A stretch of DNA of 48,667 nucleotides from an uncultured Christensenella sp. (GTDB taxonomy: Bacteria; Bacillota; Clostridia; Christensenellales; UBA1750), in contig CAOKIU010000011.1 in NCBI GenBank assembly GCA_948468595.1, positions 1 through 48,667 on the forward strand, in the 5' to 3' direction. The notes under the pieces are model-generated. The model was given only the letters and a program-made list of their open reading frames with translations, searched no databases and was not told the DNA's origin. Positions 17,227-24,506 of the stretch are shown here, piece after piece. How positions within the stretch are numbered: position 1 is the first letter of the stretch; the number at the start of each line of letters is the position of its first letter. Made by a program: the position numbers and the translations under genes.

Positions 17227-17997
17227 TTGTCTAAAGTGATTGCAGTTGCAAACCAGAAGGGCGGCGTGGGCAAAACCACCACAACGGTCAACCTGGCGGC
17301 GTTCATCGCGGAGAAGGGTTGGCGCGTGCTGTTGGTTGACCTGGACCCGCAGGGCAACGCCACCAGCGGCGTGGGCGTGGACCATGACAAGGTGGAAAAG
17401 TCCGTCTATGACGTGCTGATGGACGACCTTTCGGTGCAGGATGCTGTGCAGGCGACCTGCGTTAAAAACCTCTACATTCTACCTTCCAATATCCAGCTCG
17501 CCGGGGCGGAGATTGAATTGGTCTCGGCGCTGGCGCGCGAGCACATCATGAGTCGCCAACTTGAGGTGGTCAAACCGCTTTATGATTACATCTTCATCGA
17601 CTGCCCGCCGTCGCTGGGGCTGTTGACGCTCAACGCGCTCACCGCTTCGGACTCGGTGCTGGTGCCCATTCAGTGCGAGTATTACGCCCTGGAGGGGCTT
17701 ACCCAGCTCATGAATACGGTGCGGCTGGTCAAGAAGCGCCTGAATCCCGCACTGGATATTGAGGGCGTGGTGCTGACCATGCTCGATGGACGCACCAAGC
17801 TGGGCGTACAGGTGGTAGAAGAGGTAAAGAAGTTCTTCGCGCAAAAGGTCTACACCACCATCATCCCGCGCAATGTGCGTCTGGGCGAGGCCCCGAGCTT
17901 TGGGCAGCCCATCAATCTATACGATGCAAAGTCCGCCGGAGCGCTGGCCTATGAGAGCCTGGCGGAGGAGTTTTTGAAATGGAACGGAGGTAAGTGA
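17227..17997 (+). CDS. parA: Chromosome partitioning ATPase ParA/Soj
   Basis: A 256-residue deviant-Walker ATPase that drives origin segregation with ParB-parS and, as Soj, modulates DnaA. Deviant Walker A is [18 protein letters not shown] (about 9-26); the A' motif is [14 protein letters not shown], and Walker B is [18 protein letters not shown]. It ends close to parB (next start two bases after the stop). TTG 17227 gives [12 protein letters not shown], the normal N-terminus. Confidence 0.97.
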   Translation: MSKVIAVANQKGGVGKTTTTVNLAAFIAEKGWRVLLVDLDPQGNATSGVGVDHDKVEKSVYDVLMDDLSVQDAVQATCVKNLYILPSNIQLAGAEIELVSALAREHIMSRQLEVVKPLYDYIFIDCPPSLGLLTLNALTASDSVLVPIQCEYYALEGLTQLMNTVRLVKKRLNPALDIEGVVLTMLDGRTKLGVQVVEEVKKFFAQKVYTTIIPRNVRLGEAPSFGQPINLYDAKSAGALAYESLAEEFLKWNGGK

Positions 17998-17998
17998 G

Positions 17999-18859
17999 AT
18001 GGCGAAAACGAGCGGCGGCCTGGGAAAGGGCATTGGCGCGCTATTTGGGGATATGGCCCCAGCGGAGGAGGAGAGGGAAAACGTCATACAGATGGTGCCC
18101 ATTGGATTGATTGATCCAAACAAGAACCAGCCGCGCAAACAATTTGATATGGACGCGCTGGACCAGCTTGCTTCGTCCATCCGTGCGGTGGGCTTTATTC
18201 AGCCCATTGTCCTCTCGCCAAATGGCAAGCGCTTCACCATTGTCGCGGGCGAGCGGCGCTGGCGCGCGGCGCGCATGGCGGAGCTGACGGAGGTTCCCGC
18301 GATGGTGCGCGACGTGGAAGAGGTCCAGCGCATGGAAATGACGTTGATTGAAAACATTCAGCGCACGGACCTGAATCCCATGGAAGAGGCGCAGGCAATC
18401 GGCAGCCTGATGCAGCAGTGCGGCTTGACGCAAGAGCAGGTCGCCCAGCGGCTGGGCAAGAGCCGCTCGGCAGTGGCCAACCTGCTGCGCATGCTCAACC
18501 TGCCCAAGCAGGTCTCCGATTTGGTCGCCTCCGGGGAGCTGAGCGAAGGCCACGCGCGCGCGCTGCTGGGCGCGGAAAACGAGCGCGATATGATCAACCT
18601 ATCCAACCAGGTGGTGCAGCGCGGCCTCAACGTGCGCCAGACCGAGGCGCTGGTCAAGTTCATGAAGGAGGAGCGCAAGCCCAAACAGGAGCGGCCCCGC
18701 TGCGCGGAGCTCGGCATTGTGGAGGAGGCCGCCCGCATGCGCTTTGGCACGAAGGTGACCATCACCGGCAACGAGAAGCGCGGAAAGCTGATTCTCCACT
18801 ACAACACGCCGGAGGACTTGGAGCGCATCTACGAATTCATTCGCCTGCAAGAGGATTGA
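17999..18859 (+). CDS. parB: Chromosome partitioning protein ParB/Spo0J
   Basis: A 286-residue parS-binding CTPase clamp. It opens with GGLGKGIGALFGD, the conserved N-terminal ParA-stimulating peptide. It then has DPNKNQPRKQFD, GERRWRAARMAEL (CTP site), ENIQRTDLNPMEEAQA, an HTH LTQEQVAQRLGKSRSAVANL that reads parS, and a C-terminal dimerisation domain. It is coupled to parA and closed by a terminator that itself contains parS. Confidence 0.97.
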   Translation: MAKTSGGLGKGIGALFGDMAPAEEERENVIQMVPIGLIDPNKNQPRKQFDMDALDQLASSIRAVGFIQPIVLSPNGKRFTIVAGERRWRAARMAELTEVPAMVRDVEEVQRMEMTLIENIQRTDLNPMEEAQAIGSLMQQCGLTQEQVAQRLGKSRSAVANLLRMLNLPKQVSDLVASGELSEGHARALLGAENERDMINLSNQVVQRGLNVRQTEALVKFMKEERKPKQERPRCAELGIVEEAARMRFGTKVTITGNEKRGKLILHYNTPEDLERIYEFIRLQED

Positions 18860-18865
18860 TTGTTA

Positions 18866-18900
18866 AAGGAGTGTTTCACGTGAAACACTCCTTTCCTTTT
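18866..18900 (+). terminator. parB terminator built on a parS site (parS 2)
   Basis: A 30-base perfect palindrome whose left arm is AAAGGAGTGTTTCAC (from about 18865) and right arm GTGAAACACTCCTTT, followed by CCTTTTTT. The central 16 bases, 18872-18887, are the exact parS sequence TGTTTCACGTGAAACA. In RNA this is an intrinsic terminator stem; in DNA it is a ParB loading site. Confidence 0.88.
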
Positions 18901-18967
18901 TTCAAGGGAAAATCGGGTGTGCGCGGCGCAATAGGCATGGGCGGTAAGATCTTAACATAAAATGAAA

Positions 18968-19052
18968 TTGACAAAAGGTTAGCCTTCGCTTATCATGTAA
19001 GCAGGGGCTAACTCAGCCGTTTTCTTCACAAATATAGTTAGCCTATGCTAAC
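18968..19052 (+). promoter_or_regulatory. feo promoter with metal-repressor-like operators
   Basis: TTGACA (18968-18973), 17 bases, TATCAT (18991-18996). The perfect dyad GTTAGCCTATGCTAAC lies at 19037-19052, and a related GGTTAGCC sequence sits within the spacer at 18978-18985 with another inverted half site, GGGGCTAAC, at 19004-19012. The TTAG-type arms resemble operators of DtxR/MntR-family iron or manganese repressors; the actual regulator is not in the window. Confidence 0.65.
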
Positions 19053-19070
19053 AAACGGGAGAGGATCGGA

Positions 19071-19301
19071 ATGACGCTGAATAAACTGAGTCCGGGAGCA
19101 TATGGTAAAATAGTGGCTGTGGGCGGGGAAGGCGCGCTGCGCCGGCGCCTGTTGGACATGGGACTGACGCCGCGCACGCGGGTGATGGTGCGCAAGGTGG
19201 CGCCCATGGGCGACCCCATTGAGCTGCACCTGCGCGGTTACGAGCTGACCATCCGCCTGGAGGACGCGCAGAAAATCGAGATTACGGAGGAGAGGGCATG
19301 A
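19071..19301 (+). CDS. feoA: Ferrous iron transport protein FeoA
   Basis: A 76-residue SH3-like cytosolic protein (LSPGAYGKIVAVGGEGALRR, then LLDMGLTPRTRVMV and LHLRGYELTIRLEDAQKI), the typical FeoA core. FeoA is needed for FeoB-mediated Fe(II) uptake, probably by contacting its G domain. It overlaps feoB by four bases (ATGA junction) behind the TTAG-type operator, so iron-repressed co-expression is inferred. Confidence 0.95.
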   Translation: MTLNKLSPGAYGKIVAVGGEGALRRRLLDMGLTPRTRVMVRKVAPMGDPIELHLRGYELTIRLEDAQKIEITEERA

Positions 19302-21307
19302 TCATCGCATTGCTAGGCAATCCGAACTCGGGGAAGACGACGCTGTTCAACCAGCTCACGGGCAGCAACCAGCACGTAGGCAACTTCCCGGGCGTGACGG
19401 TGGAAAAGAAGGAGGGCATGATCAAGGGCCAGAAAAACATGACCCTGGTGGACCTGCCGGGCATCTACTCCCTCTCGCCTTATACCGCCGAAGAGGTGGT
19501 CACGCGGGATTTCCTTCTCAAGGACAAGCCCGAGGCGGTCATCAACATCGTGGATGCGACCAACATCGAGCGCAACCTGTACCTCACCCTGCAATTGATG
19601 GAGGTGGGCGTGCCGGTGGTGGTGGCGCTGAACATGATGGACGAGGTGCGCGCCAACGGCGATTCCATCGACGTGCAGATGCTCAGCGGCAACTTGGGGC
19701 TGCCCATCGTGCCCATCTCGGCGGCCAAGAACGAGGGGTGCGCGGAGCTTGTGCTCAAAACCCTGGAGGTGGCCAGGGAAAAGGACAGGCCGCGCGGGCT
19801 GGACCTTTGCCAAGGAGAGGTGCACAGGGCGGTGCACGCCATAGCGCATATCATTGAAAAGGAGCTCAAGGCCACCGGCCTGCCCTCGCGCTACGCCGCC
19901 ACAAAGGTGGTCGAAGGCGACCCCATCACGCTGAGCAAGCTCAACCTATCCAAGAGCGAGATGGAGATTGTCGAAACCATCGTCAGCGACATGGAGCGCA
20001 ACCTGGATACCGACCGGGAAGCCGCCCTGGCGGACATGCGCTATGACTTCATCGCCAACGCCTGCAAGGACGCGGTGAAGAAAAATGGCAATTCCCGCGA
20101 GTTGCAGCGGTCCATCCGCATTGACGAGGTGCTCACCCACAAGGTCTTTGGCATCCCCATCTTCCTGTGCGTGATGCTGTTGGTGTTCTTCCTCACCTTT
20201 AACGTCATCGGCAAGTTCCTGTCCGACGGTTTTTCCATGGGCATTGATTGGGTCACCTCCATGATCGACGTGGGGCTATCCAATCTGGGCATCAATGAGG
20301 CGGTGCATTCGCTGATTGTGGAGGGCGTGTGCGTGGGCGTAGGGTCGGTGCTCTCCTTCCTGCCCACCATTGTGACGCTGTTTTTCTTCCTCTCCATTTT
20401 GGAGGACAGCGGGTACATGGCGCGCGTGGCCTTTGTCATGGACAAGCTGCTGCGCAAGATCGGCCTGTCCGGGCGTTCCTTCGTGCCCATGCTCATCGGG
20501 TTTGGATGCTCTGTGCCGGCCATCATGGCGACCCGCACGCTCGCCAGTCAGCGCGATCGCCGCATGACCATTTTGTTGACGCCCTTTATGTCCTGCTCGG
20601 CCAAGCTGCCCATCTATGCCACGTTTTCCGCGGCCTTCTTTCCGGACCACGCGCCGCTGGTGCTCATCGGCCTGTATGTGGGTGGCATGGTGATGGGCGT
20701 GCTCTACGGCTTGCTGCTCAAGAGCACGCTCTTCCGGGGCAATCCCGTGCCCTTTGTCATGGAGCTGCCCGCCTACCGGCTGCCCAGCGCCAAGTCCGTC
20801 GTCATTCACATGTGGGAAAAGGCAAAGGACTTCCTGGTCAAGGCGTTTACCATCATCTTTGTGGCGTCCATCGTCATTTGGGCGTTGCAGAGCTTTGACG
20901 CCCGCCTCATGATGGTCTCCGACGGAGGGGATAGCCTGCTGGCCGCCATCGGCCGCTTCATCGCCCCCATCTTTGTGCCGCTGGGATTTGGCAACTGGAT
21001 CTCCTCCACGGCGCTGATCACCGGCCTTTCCGCCAAGGAGGCGGTGGTTTCCACCCTGGCGGTGCTTACCAATGCGGAGGTCTCCATGCTGCCCCAGGTG
21101 CTGGGCGCCTACTTTACCCCGCTGACCGCGCTCTCCTTCCTCACCTTTACGCTGTTGTACATGCCCTGCTTTGCCGCCGTGGCCGCGATCAAGCGCGAGC
21201 TGGGCGGGATGAAGTACGCCGCGGCCGCCATGATCGCGCAATGCGGCGTGGCGTGGATCGCCGCCTTTGCCGTCTATCAAATCGGCAGACTGATTGTGGG
21301 AGGTTGA
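19298..21307 (+). CDS. feoB: Ferrous iron transporter FeoB
   Basis: A 669-residue inner-membrane Fe(II) transporter with an N-terminal GTPase domain: GNPNSGKTTLFNQLTG (G1, 7-22), the switch segment NFPGVTVEKKEG, VDLPGIYSLSPYTAEE (G3) and ALNMMDE (G4). The helical GDI-like domain follows to about residue 270. The membrane part contains two Gate motifs with conserved Cys: GFGCSVPAIMATR near 405 and MSCSAKLPIYATF near 430. TALITGLSAKEAVVSTLAV is near the C-terminus. Length is normal for the clostridial form. Confidence 0.97.
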   Translation: MIIALLGNPNSGKTTLFNQLTGSNQHVGNFPGVTVEKKEGMIKGQKNMTLVDLPGIYSLSPYTAEEVVTRDFLLKDKPEAVINIVDATNIERNLYLTLQLMEVGVPVVVALNMMDEVRANGDSIDVQMLSGNLGLPIVPISAAKNEGCAELVLKTLEVAREKDRPRGLDLCQGEVHRAVHAIAHIIEKELKATGLPSRYAATKVVEGDPITLSKLNLSKSEMEIVETIVSDMERNLDTDREAALADMRYDFIANACKDAVKKNGNSRELQRSIRIDEVLTHKVFGIPIFLCVMLLVFFLTFNVIGKFLSDGFSMGIDWVTSMIDVGLSNLGINEAVHSLIVEGVCVGVGSVLSFLPTIVTLFFFLSILEDSGYMARVAFVMDKLLRKIGLSGRSFVPMLIGFGCSVPAIMATRTLASQRDRRMTILLTPFMSCSAKLPIYATFSAAFFPDHAPLVLIGLYVGGMVMGVLYGLLLKSTLFRGNPVPFVMELPAYRLPSAKSVVIHMWEKAKDFLVKAFTIIFVASIVIWALQSFDARLMMVSDGGDSLLAAIGRFIAPIFVPLGFGNWISSTALITGLSAKEAVVSTLAVLTNAEVSMLPQVLGAYFTPLTALSFLTFTLLYMPCFAAVAAIKRELGGMKYAAAAMIAQCGVAWIAAFAVYQIGRLIVGG

Positions 21308-21310
21308 ATT

Positions 21311-21445
21311 ATGGGATTTTGGGATTACGCGATACTGACGATACTGGCCGGCGCCGTGGCTCTGGCGCTCTGGCGCAAGTGGAAGAAGATCGACCCCTGT
21401 TGCAGCGGCGACTGCGCCGGGTGCAATAAATGCGGACGGGAATAG
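21311..21445 (+). CDS. FeoB-associated Cys-rich membrane protein
   Basis: A 44-residue protein beginning three bases after feoB. One N-terminal membrane segment (FWDYAILTILAGAVALALW) is followed by a basic KWKK and a cysteine cluster CCSGDCAGCNKC at the C-terminus. This matches the small FeoB-associated family that often follows feoB in Firmicutes, perhaps acting as FeoC-like redox or iron-handling partner. No separate ribosome site stands out beyond GGGAGG in the feoB end, consistent with coupled translation. Confidence 0.9.
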   Translation: MGFWDYAILTILAGAVALALWRKWKKIDPCCSGDCAGCNKCGRE

Positions 21446-21459
21446 TTGAATTCCCCAAA

Positions 21460-21501
21460 AACGAAGCCCAGGAAAGGCGCGCGCCTTTCCTGGGCTTCGT
21501 T
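21460..21501. terminator. 42-bp perfect palindrome after the feo operon
   Basis: Two 21-base arms (21460-21480 and 21481-21501) are exact reverse complements with no spacer, centred on GGCGCGCGCC. An A-run on the left and a looser T-rich stretch to the right make a terminator in both directions likely. The following 21502-21634 holds nothing recognisable. Confidence 0.75.
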
Positions 21502-21634
21502 ATGATCGCTTTTCCTTGCGAAAGGGAGCACAACGCGGCCGTCTACCTTTCAGAACATCAAGGTTTATGATTCTATCAACAAGATTCTTGTGCAGGCAAT
21601 CACCTGAGCGCGGCTATGCCATGGATAAGGGGTT

Positions 21635-21970
21635 TTAGTGCGCCTCATCCACGCGGAAGCGAAAGACGTTCTCCAGGGCCACGGCGGTGCCCGTTTCGGG
21701 ATCGAAGTCCATGGTCATGACATCGCGCATGTAGTCGTTCCACCGGTCCACCACGGGGCTTTCGGCCTGCACCTTGGCGGCGTAAGCGGCGCCCTTTTCA
21801 CACTCGTAGTAGCCGAAAAGCACGTCCCCACAGCGCCAAATGGTGTAGTTGCGGATGCCGGCGGCCGCTAAGGTTTCGGCCATCTCAGGCCAGAGGGCGT
21901 CGTGCCGGCGGATGTATTCCTCCCGCATGCCGGGCTTGAGCGTGGCTTTCCAAGTGCATTTTTCCATCAT
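21635..21970 (-). CDS. rhaM: L-rhamnose mutarotase family protein
   Basis: A 111-residue dimeric alpha-beta protein of the RhaM (DUF718) family, which interconverts alpha and beta anomers of L-rhamnose or similar deoxysugars. Family text includes CTWKATLKPGMREEYIRRHD, LWPEM, IRNYTIWRCGDVLFGYYEC and PVVDRWNDYM. ATG 21970 follows AAGGAGG by six bases (a second ATG is adjacent). No rhamnose isomerase, kinase or aldolase is nearby, so the sugar and the pathway are open. Paralogues acting on other sugars exist. Confidence 0.85.
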   Translation of the reverse strand: MMEKCTWKATLKPGMREEYIRRHDALWPEMAETLAAAGIRNYTIWRCGDVLFGYYECEKGAAYAAKVQAESPVVDRWNDYMRDVMTMDFDPETGTAVALENVFRFRVDEAH

Positions 21971-22062
21971 CTGGGGCCTCCTTGCGCATGATCTTCCCTC
22001 AAATGGTAGCACCATCCGCGCCAAAACGCAACCCGTGCGCGAGCCTGCGCCCGCAAAAGCGG

Positions 22063-22091
22063 TTGCCAAGCGGCGTGGAATGCGCTATGCT
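22063..22091 (+). promoter_or_regulatory. Promoter of the HAD-nitroreductase pair
   Basis: TTGCCA (22063-22068), 17 bases, TATGCT (22086-22091). The transcript would begin near 22098, just before AAGGGAGG at 22101-22108, which confines the true start codon to the following bases. Confidence 0.55.
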
Positions 22092-22122
22092 GTAAGGCAG
22101 AAGGGAGGCGGTCCGGACGGAG

Positions 22123-22752
22123 CTGATTTGGGACTTTGACGGCACGCTGTTTGACACCTATCCACTGATGGCGCGCAGCTTGCAGCGGGCGTTGGCGGAC
22201 GAGGGAAAGCATGCGCCTCTTTGGGAGATCCGCGCGCAAATGGCGGTGACGCTGGGCCACGCCCTGGACCACTACCGCGCGCGGTTGGGCCTGACGGAGG
22301 AGACGGTGGCCAGGTATCACGCCTATTGCCGGCAGGAGGGGCCGCAGGCCGCGGCGCCCTTTCCCCACGTCAAGGAGATCTGTGCGCGCGTCTGCGCGCA
22401 GGGCGGGCACAACCACCTGTGCACCCATCGCGGGGCGTCGGCAAAAGCGCTGCTGGATGCGCACGGCCTCAACCCGTACTTTAGCCGCATCGTCACGGCG
22501 GCGGATGGATTCGCCCGAAAGCCCGCGCCGGACAGCGTCCTCCACATCGTGCGGACGAGCGGGGCGGACAAGCGGCTTTTTTGGATGATCGGCGATCGGG
22601 AGCTGGACGTCAAGGCGGCGCACAACGCGGGCGTTCGGGCCTGTCTCTATACGAACGGGGAGCGGGGAATCGCCACGGAGGCGGAGCGGGTGCTGCCCGA
22701 CTTTGCGGATTTTTTCGCCCTGTTCGGGGAGGAAGCGCTCGGGGAAGGATGA
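22123..22752 (+). CDS. HAD-superfamily phosphatase with a non-standard start
   Basis: About 209 residues of a subfamily IA haloacid dehalogenase-like hydrolase (phosphoglycolate phosphatase-like). Motif I is DFDGTLFDT, motif II the Thr in LCTHRGASAK, motif III the Lys in ARKPAPDS and motif IV GDRELD, all present. The catalytic DxD lies upstream of the first in-frame ATG (22168), so that ATG cannot be the functional start. An in-frame TAA at 22093 and the ribosome site at 22101-22108 leave only unusual candidates: ACG 22117, CTG 22123 or ATT 22126. CTG is taken here. Substrate unknown. The nitroreductase follows after 37 bases. Confidence 0.75.
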   Translation: MIWDFDGTLFDTYPLMARSLQRALADEGKHAPLWEIRAQMAVTLGHALDHYRARLGLTEETVARYHAYCRQEGPQAAAPFPHVKEICARVCAQGGHNHLCTHRGASAKALLDAHGLNPYFSRIVTAADGFARKPAPDSVLHIVRTSGADKRLFWMIGDRELDVKAAHNAGVRACLYTNGERGIATEAERVLPDFADFFALFGEEALGEG

Positions 22753-22789
22753 TGCCGATCATCACGACCAGAATGAAGGAGGAAGAGAG

Positions 22790-23284
22790 ATGAAGGAGAT
22801 TTTTCAGCGCGTGAGCGTGCGCAAGTTCACTGCCCAGGAAGTGGAGGCGGATAAGGTGGAGCTGCTGCTGCGCGCCGCCATGGCCGCGCCCTCGGCGGGC
22901 AATCAGCAGCCCTGGACCTTTTGCGTGGTGCGCGACCGCGCCCTGCTGGACCGCCTGTCGGAGGCGAGCCCCTATGCCAAGCCCCTGCTTGGAGCGCCGC
23001 TTTGCATCGCGGTGACGGGGCTGGGGCATGGCCTCCGGTTTCCGGAGTACTGGCAGCAGGACTTGGGCGCCTGCACGCAGAACCTGCTGCTGGAGGCGGA
23101 GCACTTGGGCCTGGGCGCGGTGTGGATGGGCATTGCGCCGCTGGAGGAGCGCATGCAGGCGGTGCGCGGCGTCTTGGGCCTTGAGGAGGAGAGCAAGCCC
23201 TTCTGCCTGATCGCCGTGGGCTATCCCGCCGAGCGCGCCGCCGGCCACGACCGGTATGACCCCTCCCGCGTCAAAATGATGTAG
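22790..23284 (+). CDS. Nitroreductase family FMN oxidoreductase
   Basis: A 164-residue FMN-dependent NAD(P)H oxidoreductase, a short member of the nitroreductase fold. RVSVRKFTAQEV (8-19) and AAMAAPSAGNQQPW (about 31-44) bind FMN phosphate; LGACTQNLLLEAEHLGLGAVWMG is the central FMN helix and PFCLIAVGYPAE the C-terminal strand. ATG 22790 follows GGAGGAAGAG. It is downstream of the HAD gene, likely co-transcribed. The physiological electron acceptor cannot be deduced. Confidence 0.9.
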   Translation: MKEIFQRVSVRKFTAQEVEADKVELLLRAAMAAPSAGNQQPWTFCVVRDRALLDRLSEASPYAKPLLGAPLCIAVTGLGHGLRFPEYWQQDLGACTQNLLLEAEHLGLGAVWMGIAPLEERMQAVRGVLGLEEESKPFCLIAVGYPAERAAGHDRYDPSRVKMM

Positions 23285-23311
23285 GATAAGCTGCCGCAAG
23301 ATGCGAAAAAA

Positions 23312-23345
23312 GGAGTGCCCGCAGGGAAATCCCTGGGGGCACTCC
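23312..23345 (-). terminator. Terminator of the leftward coat-protein transcript
   Basis: GGAGTGCCC...GGG pairs with CCC...GGGCACTCC around a short AAAT loop. Read leftward the stem is followed by TTTTTTC, so it chiefly terminates the leftward gene at 23359; it also lies just after the rightward nitroreductase gene. Confidence 0.8.
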
Positions 23346-23358
23346 GGCTGTGTGGGCC

Positions 23359-23829
23359 TTAACCGATGAGATTGTTCTGGGAAAGGTAATCGTAGAGCTT
23401 CTTGCCGTGCTCCTGCTCTTCCTTCTGGATGTGGTTGAGCGCGTTGCGCTGGCCTTCGTTCGTGAACTCGAAGATGCCGGTATCGTATACAGAGGAGACG
23501 TGCTTTTCCATGGAGAGCGCGTCCTGGCACAAAAAGGCGTCCTGCTGCTTCTGCTGGGCGGAGACGGAGTTGGAGCCCACGCTGGGTGCGGAGCCCACGT
23601 TGGGCTTGGAGGACTGCTGTTGGGCCGCGCCTGGCACCGGCACGACGCCCTGGCCGATCTCCTCCAGGGTATTTAGGTGCCGCCGCTCGTTGGACTCCAG
23701 GGTGGAAAAGAGCTGCTGAAGCGCATGGTCGTTCGCCCTTTGGGCATAGAGAGCGTATTTCTCGATGCACAGCTGTTCCTGGGTCTTCATGTCCTTGAGG
23801 AGCATGGTTTCCTTCTGCGATAGATTCAT
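23359..23829 (-). CDS. Spore coat protein, CotF family
   Basis: A 156-residue ferritin-like helical-bundle protein of the CotF family: NLSQKETMLLKDMKTQEQLC at the N-terminus, CIEKYALYAQRANDHALQQL in helix two, ESNERRHLNTLEEI, then a Gln/Ser/Pro-rich linker (about 68-95) and KHVSSVYDTGIFEF...IQKEEQEHG. Such proteins sit in the coat of endospores, which is the best hint here of a spore former. ATG 23829 is seven bases after GAGGTG; a TTG two codons earlier is less well placed. Confidence 0.85.
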   Translation of the reverse strand: MNLSQKETMLLKDMKTQEQLCIEKYALYAQRANDHALQQLFSTLESNERRHLNTLEEIGQGVVPVPGAAQQQSSKPNVGSAPSVGSNSVSAQQKQQDAFLCQDALSMEKHVSSVYDTGIFEFTNEGQRNALNHIQKEEQEHGKKLYDYLSQNNLIG

Positions 23830-23871
23830 ATTCAATCACCTCGCCGTTAGCCTGTGCGGCGGGGCGACTTT

Positions 23872-24489
23872 TTATACGATCTCTGTTTCGTCCGTCAGCG
23901 GATGGCACACAACGGCGCGGCCGTCGTCCAGGCGCAGGATGCGCGCGCCGGTTTGGCGCTCGTAGTCCGCGGCCCGCTCCTCAAAGCGGTCAAAACGGGC
24001 GAGGAATTTCGTGTAGTGGGGCAGGACCAAGGCGTCCGTCAGGCACAGGCCGCTCAGGTCCGCAAGGCCCACCTCCGCGTTCATCTCCGGGGTGTAGAGC
24101 TGGGCCATGGCCAGGGAAGGCCCCAGCACCATGGAGCCCGCGCTCACGCCGATGAGGACGCGGTCGCGCGCCAATTCTTCCATCACCGGGGCGCAGCCCG
24201 CCCGCCGCATGGAGGACAGGAGGTAAAAGGGATTGCCGCCGTTGAGGAGCACGGCGCCGTAGCGAAGCAGGTCCTGGGCGCTTTGGCAGTCGAAGTCAAA
24301 GAAATCGACGTGGGCAAGGCCGCAGGCGCGGAGCTCCTCCATCAGGCGCGGGATGTGCCGGTCCCTCTCCTTATAGCCCACGGACGCGGTGGTGACGATG
24401 GCCGCGCGGCCGCCGCAGCCCTCCAGCATGGCCCCGGCCCGGGAGAGGAGCGGCGGGGAGGAGAGGCCGTTGGAGGTGAGCAGCAGCAT
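23872..24489 (-). CDS. Peptidase S51 (dipeptidase E-like)
   Basis: A 205-residue serine peptidase of the S51 family (alpha-aspartyl dipeptidase PepE/cyanophycinase fold). The nucleophile elbow is LIGVSAGSMVLG near residue 110, NGGNPFYLL binds substrate at about 80, and the catalytic His is in VLPHYTKF near 158. ATG 24489 follows AAAGGAGG. It begins 17 bases after paaK and may be the last gene of the T-box operon; a role in that pathway is not evident. Confidence 0.85.
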   Translation of the reverse strand: MLLLTSNGLSSPPLLSRAGAMLEGCGGRAAIVTTASVGYKERDRHIPRLMEELRACGLAHVDFFDFDCQSAQDLLRYGAVLLNGGNPFYLLSSMRRAGCAPVMEELARDRVLIGVSAGSMVLGPSLAMAQLYTPEMNAEVGLADLSGLCLTDALVLPHYTKFLARFDRFEERAADYERQTGARILRLDDGRAVVCHPLTDETEIV

Positions 24490-24506
24490 GCAGGGCGCCT
24501 CCTTTC

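Noticed and set aside
16159..18859. Plasmid-type par locus or integrated element.
   Set aside because: Gene order and parS sites match the standard chromosomal noc-parA-parB of Bacillota next to rsmG; no transfer or replication gene is present.
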